Position numbers and translations under genes: made by a program
Notes under the pieces: model-generated
Seen by the model: only the letters and a program-made list of their open reading frames with translations
What the model was told of the DNA's origin: nothing
The model's database searches: none
Shown here: piece after piece, positions 61,847 to 64,000 of the stretch
How the letters are laid out: each line of letters begins with the position of its first letter
Numbering within the stretch: position 1 is the first letter of the stretch
DNA from: Piscicola geometra
Taxonomy: Eukaryota > Annelida > Clitellata > Hirudinida > Piscicolidae
DNA: 64,000 bases
NCBI GenBank assembly: GCA_943735955.1
Contig: OX030969.1
Location: 4,741,624 to 4,805,623, forward strand
Direction: 5' to 3'

Positions 61847-62688
61847 ATGGAAAAGTCAAATTTGCCATGGTAGTTTGCTAAACGAAATTATGAATATCAA
61901 TAAAATATTTAAAATACATTTATATTAAAATGCATATTTCTGCAAACATTGAAATAACAGCAAATGAAAATTTAACCAAATATTTGAAACCAGGGTTGAA
62001 AAGTACAGACCACAGAAACTGGACGATCTCATATCACACAAAGAAATTCTCAATACAAGTGATCAGCTTAATTAACACATACATTTTGAAGAAAAAAAGT
62101 TTTCTTTTACACCTATTTCAATTGTTTTTAAGTTGACCCAAAGTTTGAGTCTCAAACTATATAAAATTGACATGCAAATAGCAGAAAAGTGTCACTTATA
62201 TATTTATGTTATAAATATATAAACCAAACTCGTCTGCCATTTGCATACCACAGTACAAAGATTTGTGAAAGAAGATCGTCTGCCTCACTTACTGTTCTAT
62301 GGTCCTCCTGGAACTGGAAAGACAACCACCATCTTGGCTGTTGCTAAGCAACTATACAAGCCCAAAGATTTCAATTCCATGGTTTTGGAGGTGATGCCAT
62401 GTTTTATAAATTTTATCAATTTTAACTAGGTTTTTTTCTAAATATATAAATATTTCAAAAGTGAATCTAATCTAATTCTAATCAATTCATAATGCACCTC
62501 GACACTTCACTACAAAAACAACACAAAACACACGAACCAGTCCACAACACAAAACACACAAACCACCAAACAAACCCTCGAACACACAACCCCCCCCCCC
62601 CCCCCCAGTTGAACGCCTCAGACGACAGGGGCATTGGCATCGTGCGAGGACCCATTCTCTCCTTCGCCTCCACCAGAACCATCTTCAA
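61847..62688 (+). CDS. RFC5: RFC5, replication factor C small subunit, 5' part
   Basis: AAA+ subunit of the RFC clamp loader that opens PCNA on primed DNA. Four exons are visible: 61847-61869, 61994-62058, 62254-62390, 62609-62688, all phases closing. They encode about the first 100 residues: [20 protein letters not shown] (RFC box I), [19 protein letters not shown] with Walker [26 protein letters not shown] and [34 protein letters not shown] and the LNASDDRGI block are typical of RFC5. The gene continues past the window end; the last visible intron is at least 1.3 kb of CACC repeat. Confidence 0.93.
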
Positions 62689-62749
62689 GTCACCACCATT
62701 ATCATCTGCATCATCATCATCATAATCATTACCAACATCATCATTTCAT

Positions 62750-64000
62750 CATTATCCACTCATCCATCCACTATGCATTTTTAATCCACCACACATTCAT
62801 GCTTGCATTCTCCACTCACCACCCACCCACCCACCCACCCATGCATGCATTCACCATCCACCACCCACCCACCCACCCATGCATGCATTCACCATCCACC
62901 ACCCATGCATGCATTCACCATCCACCACCCACCCACTCACCACCCACTCACCCATGCGTGCATTCACCACCCACCCACCCACCCACCCATGCATGCATTC
63001 ACCATCCACCACCCACCCACCCACCCATGCATGCATTCACCATCCACTCACCCATGCATGCATTCACCATCCACCACCCACCCACTCACCACCCACTCAC
63101 CCATGCGTGCATTCACCACCCACCCACCCACTCACCCATGCATGCATTCACCATCCACCACCCACCCACTCACCACCCACTCACTCACCATCCACCACCC
63201 ACCCACTCACTCACCACCCACTCACCACCCACTCACTCACCCACCCACTCACCCATGCATGCATTCACCATCCACCACCCACCCACCACCCACCCACCCA
63301 CTCACCCATGCATGCATTCACCATCCACCACCCACCCACTCACCACCCACTCACCCATGCGTGCATTCACCACCCACCCACCCACTCACCCATCCACTCA
63401 CCACCCACCCACCATCCACCACCCACTCACCATCCACCACCCACCCACAACCCACTCACTACCCACTCACCATCCACCACCCACTCACCATCCACCACCC
63501 ACTCACCATCCACCACCCACTCACCACCCACCCACCCACTCACCACCCACCCACCCATGCACCATCTCCCCACCCACCCACCATCTCCCCACCCACCCAC
63601 CCACTCACCATCCACCACCCACCCACTCACTCACCATCCACCACCCACCCACTCACTCACCACCCACTCACCATCCACCACCCACTCACCACCCACCCAC
63701 TCACCAACCACCCACTCACCACCCACTCACCACCCACTCACCACCCACCACTCACCCACCCACCCACTCACCACCCACCCACCCACCCACGCACCACCCA
63801 CTCACCCACCATCCACCCACCCACTCACCACCCACCCACGCACGCACCACCCACCCACGCACTCACCCACTCACTCACCACCCACCCACGCACTCACCCA
63901 CCCACGCACTCACCACCCACTCACCACCCACCCACCCACCATCCACCACTCACCCACCATCCACCACTCACCACCCACCCACCCACTCACCCACCATCCA
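62750..64000 (+). repeat. CACCCA/ATGCATGCATTCAC minisatellite in RFC5 intron 4
   Basis: Irregular CCACCCACCCACTCACC units, with CCATGCATGCATTCACCATC units spaced through the first 600 bp. It continues to the window end. Confidence 0.93.

Overview
The window is animal nuclear DNA. It holds thirteen gene models, twelve of them spliced, with GT/AG introns. The recognisable products are animal or eukaryotic: nucleoporin NUP42, cytosolic thiolase ACAT2, phosphatase PPP4C, a beta-1,4-galactosyltransferase, an NK-like homeodomain protein, ACBD3, DTWD1, HAUS3, DDX47, TMEM17 and RFC5. A large leucine-rich-repeat protein, a Gln/Cys-rich protein and a 63-residue membrane protein could not be assigned to a family. 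The very high load of simple repeats, and long Asn, Gln and His runs inside conserved proteins, suggest an invertebrate. The phylum cannot be read from this sequence. Family calls rest on remembered family features and on reading frames that close across every inferred junction; no search was run.

Layout from left to right: NUP42 (-, 1-2106, open at the left edge) is head-to-head with ACAT2 (+, 2384-6957). PPP4C (-, 8086-12904) is head-to-head with a B4GALT gene (+, 13482-19597). Then come the LRR gene (-, 20612-30939), a small membrane protein (-, 31787-31978) and a Gln/Cys-rich protein (-, 32261-34718). After a 3.8 kb gene-poor stretch there is a homeobox gene (+, 38502-41609). ACBD3 (-, 43573-48071) is head-to-head with DTWD1 (+, 48460-50439). 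HAUS3 (-, 51263-54654), DDX47 (-, 54826-59678) and TMEM17 (-, 59771-61742) form a tight same-strand run. TMEM17 is head-to-head with RFC5 (+, 61847 onward, open at the right edge).

Intergenic space is small (92-850 bp between most neighbours), while introns are swollen with micro- and minisatellites that often start at the donor GT or end at the acceptor AG. The repeats account for nearly all of the very long open frames, which are not genes. The most striking pattern is that many introns are G/T-rich next to the 5' splice site and C/A-rich next to the 3' splice site on the sense strand, using complementary motifs, so the two intron ends could pair. Other points of interest are the TMEM17-DDX47-HAUS3 cluster with 92 and 171 bp spacers, four compact divergent promoters, stop codons lying inside AATAAA, a 57-nt stop-free intron, and a 5.4 kb 39-bp minisatellite with a higher-order duplication.

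The genes are mostly housekeeping (nuclear pore, sterol/ketone metabolism, phosphatase, Golgi, spindle augmin, rRNA helicase, cilium transition zone, clamp loader) and share no single pathway. Exon ends were placed by hand from GT/AG, phase and family alignment, so individual junctions may shift by a few bases where noted.
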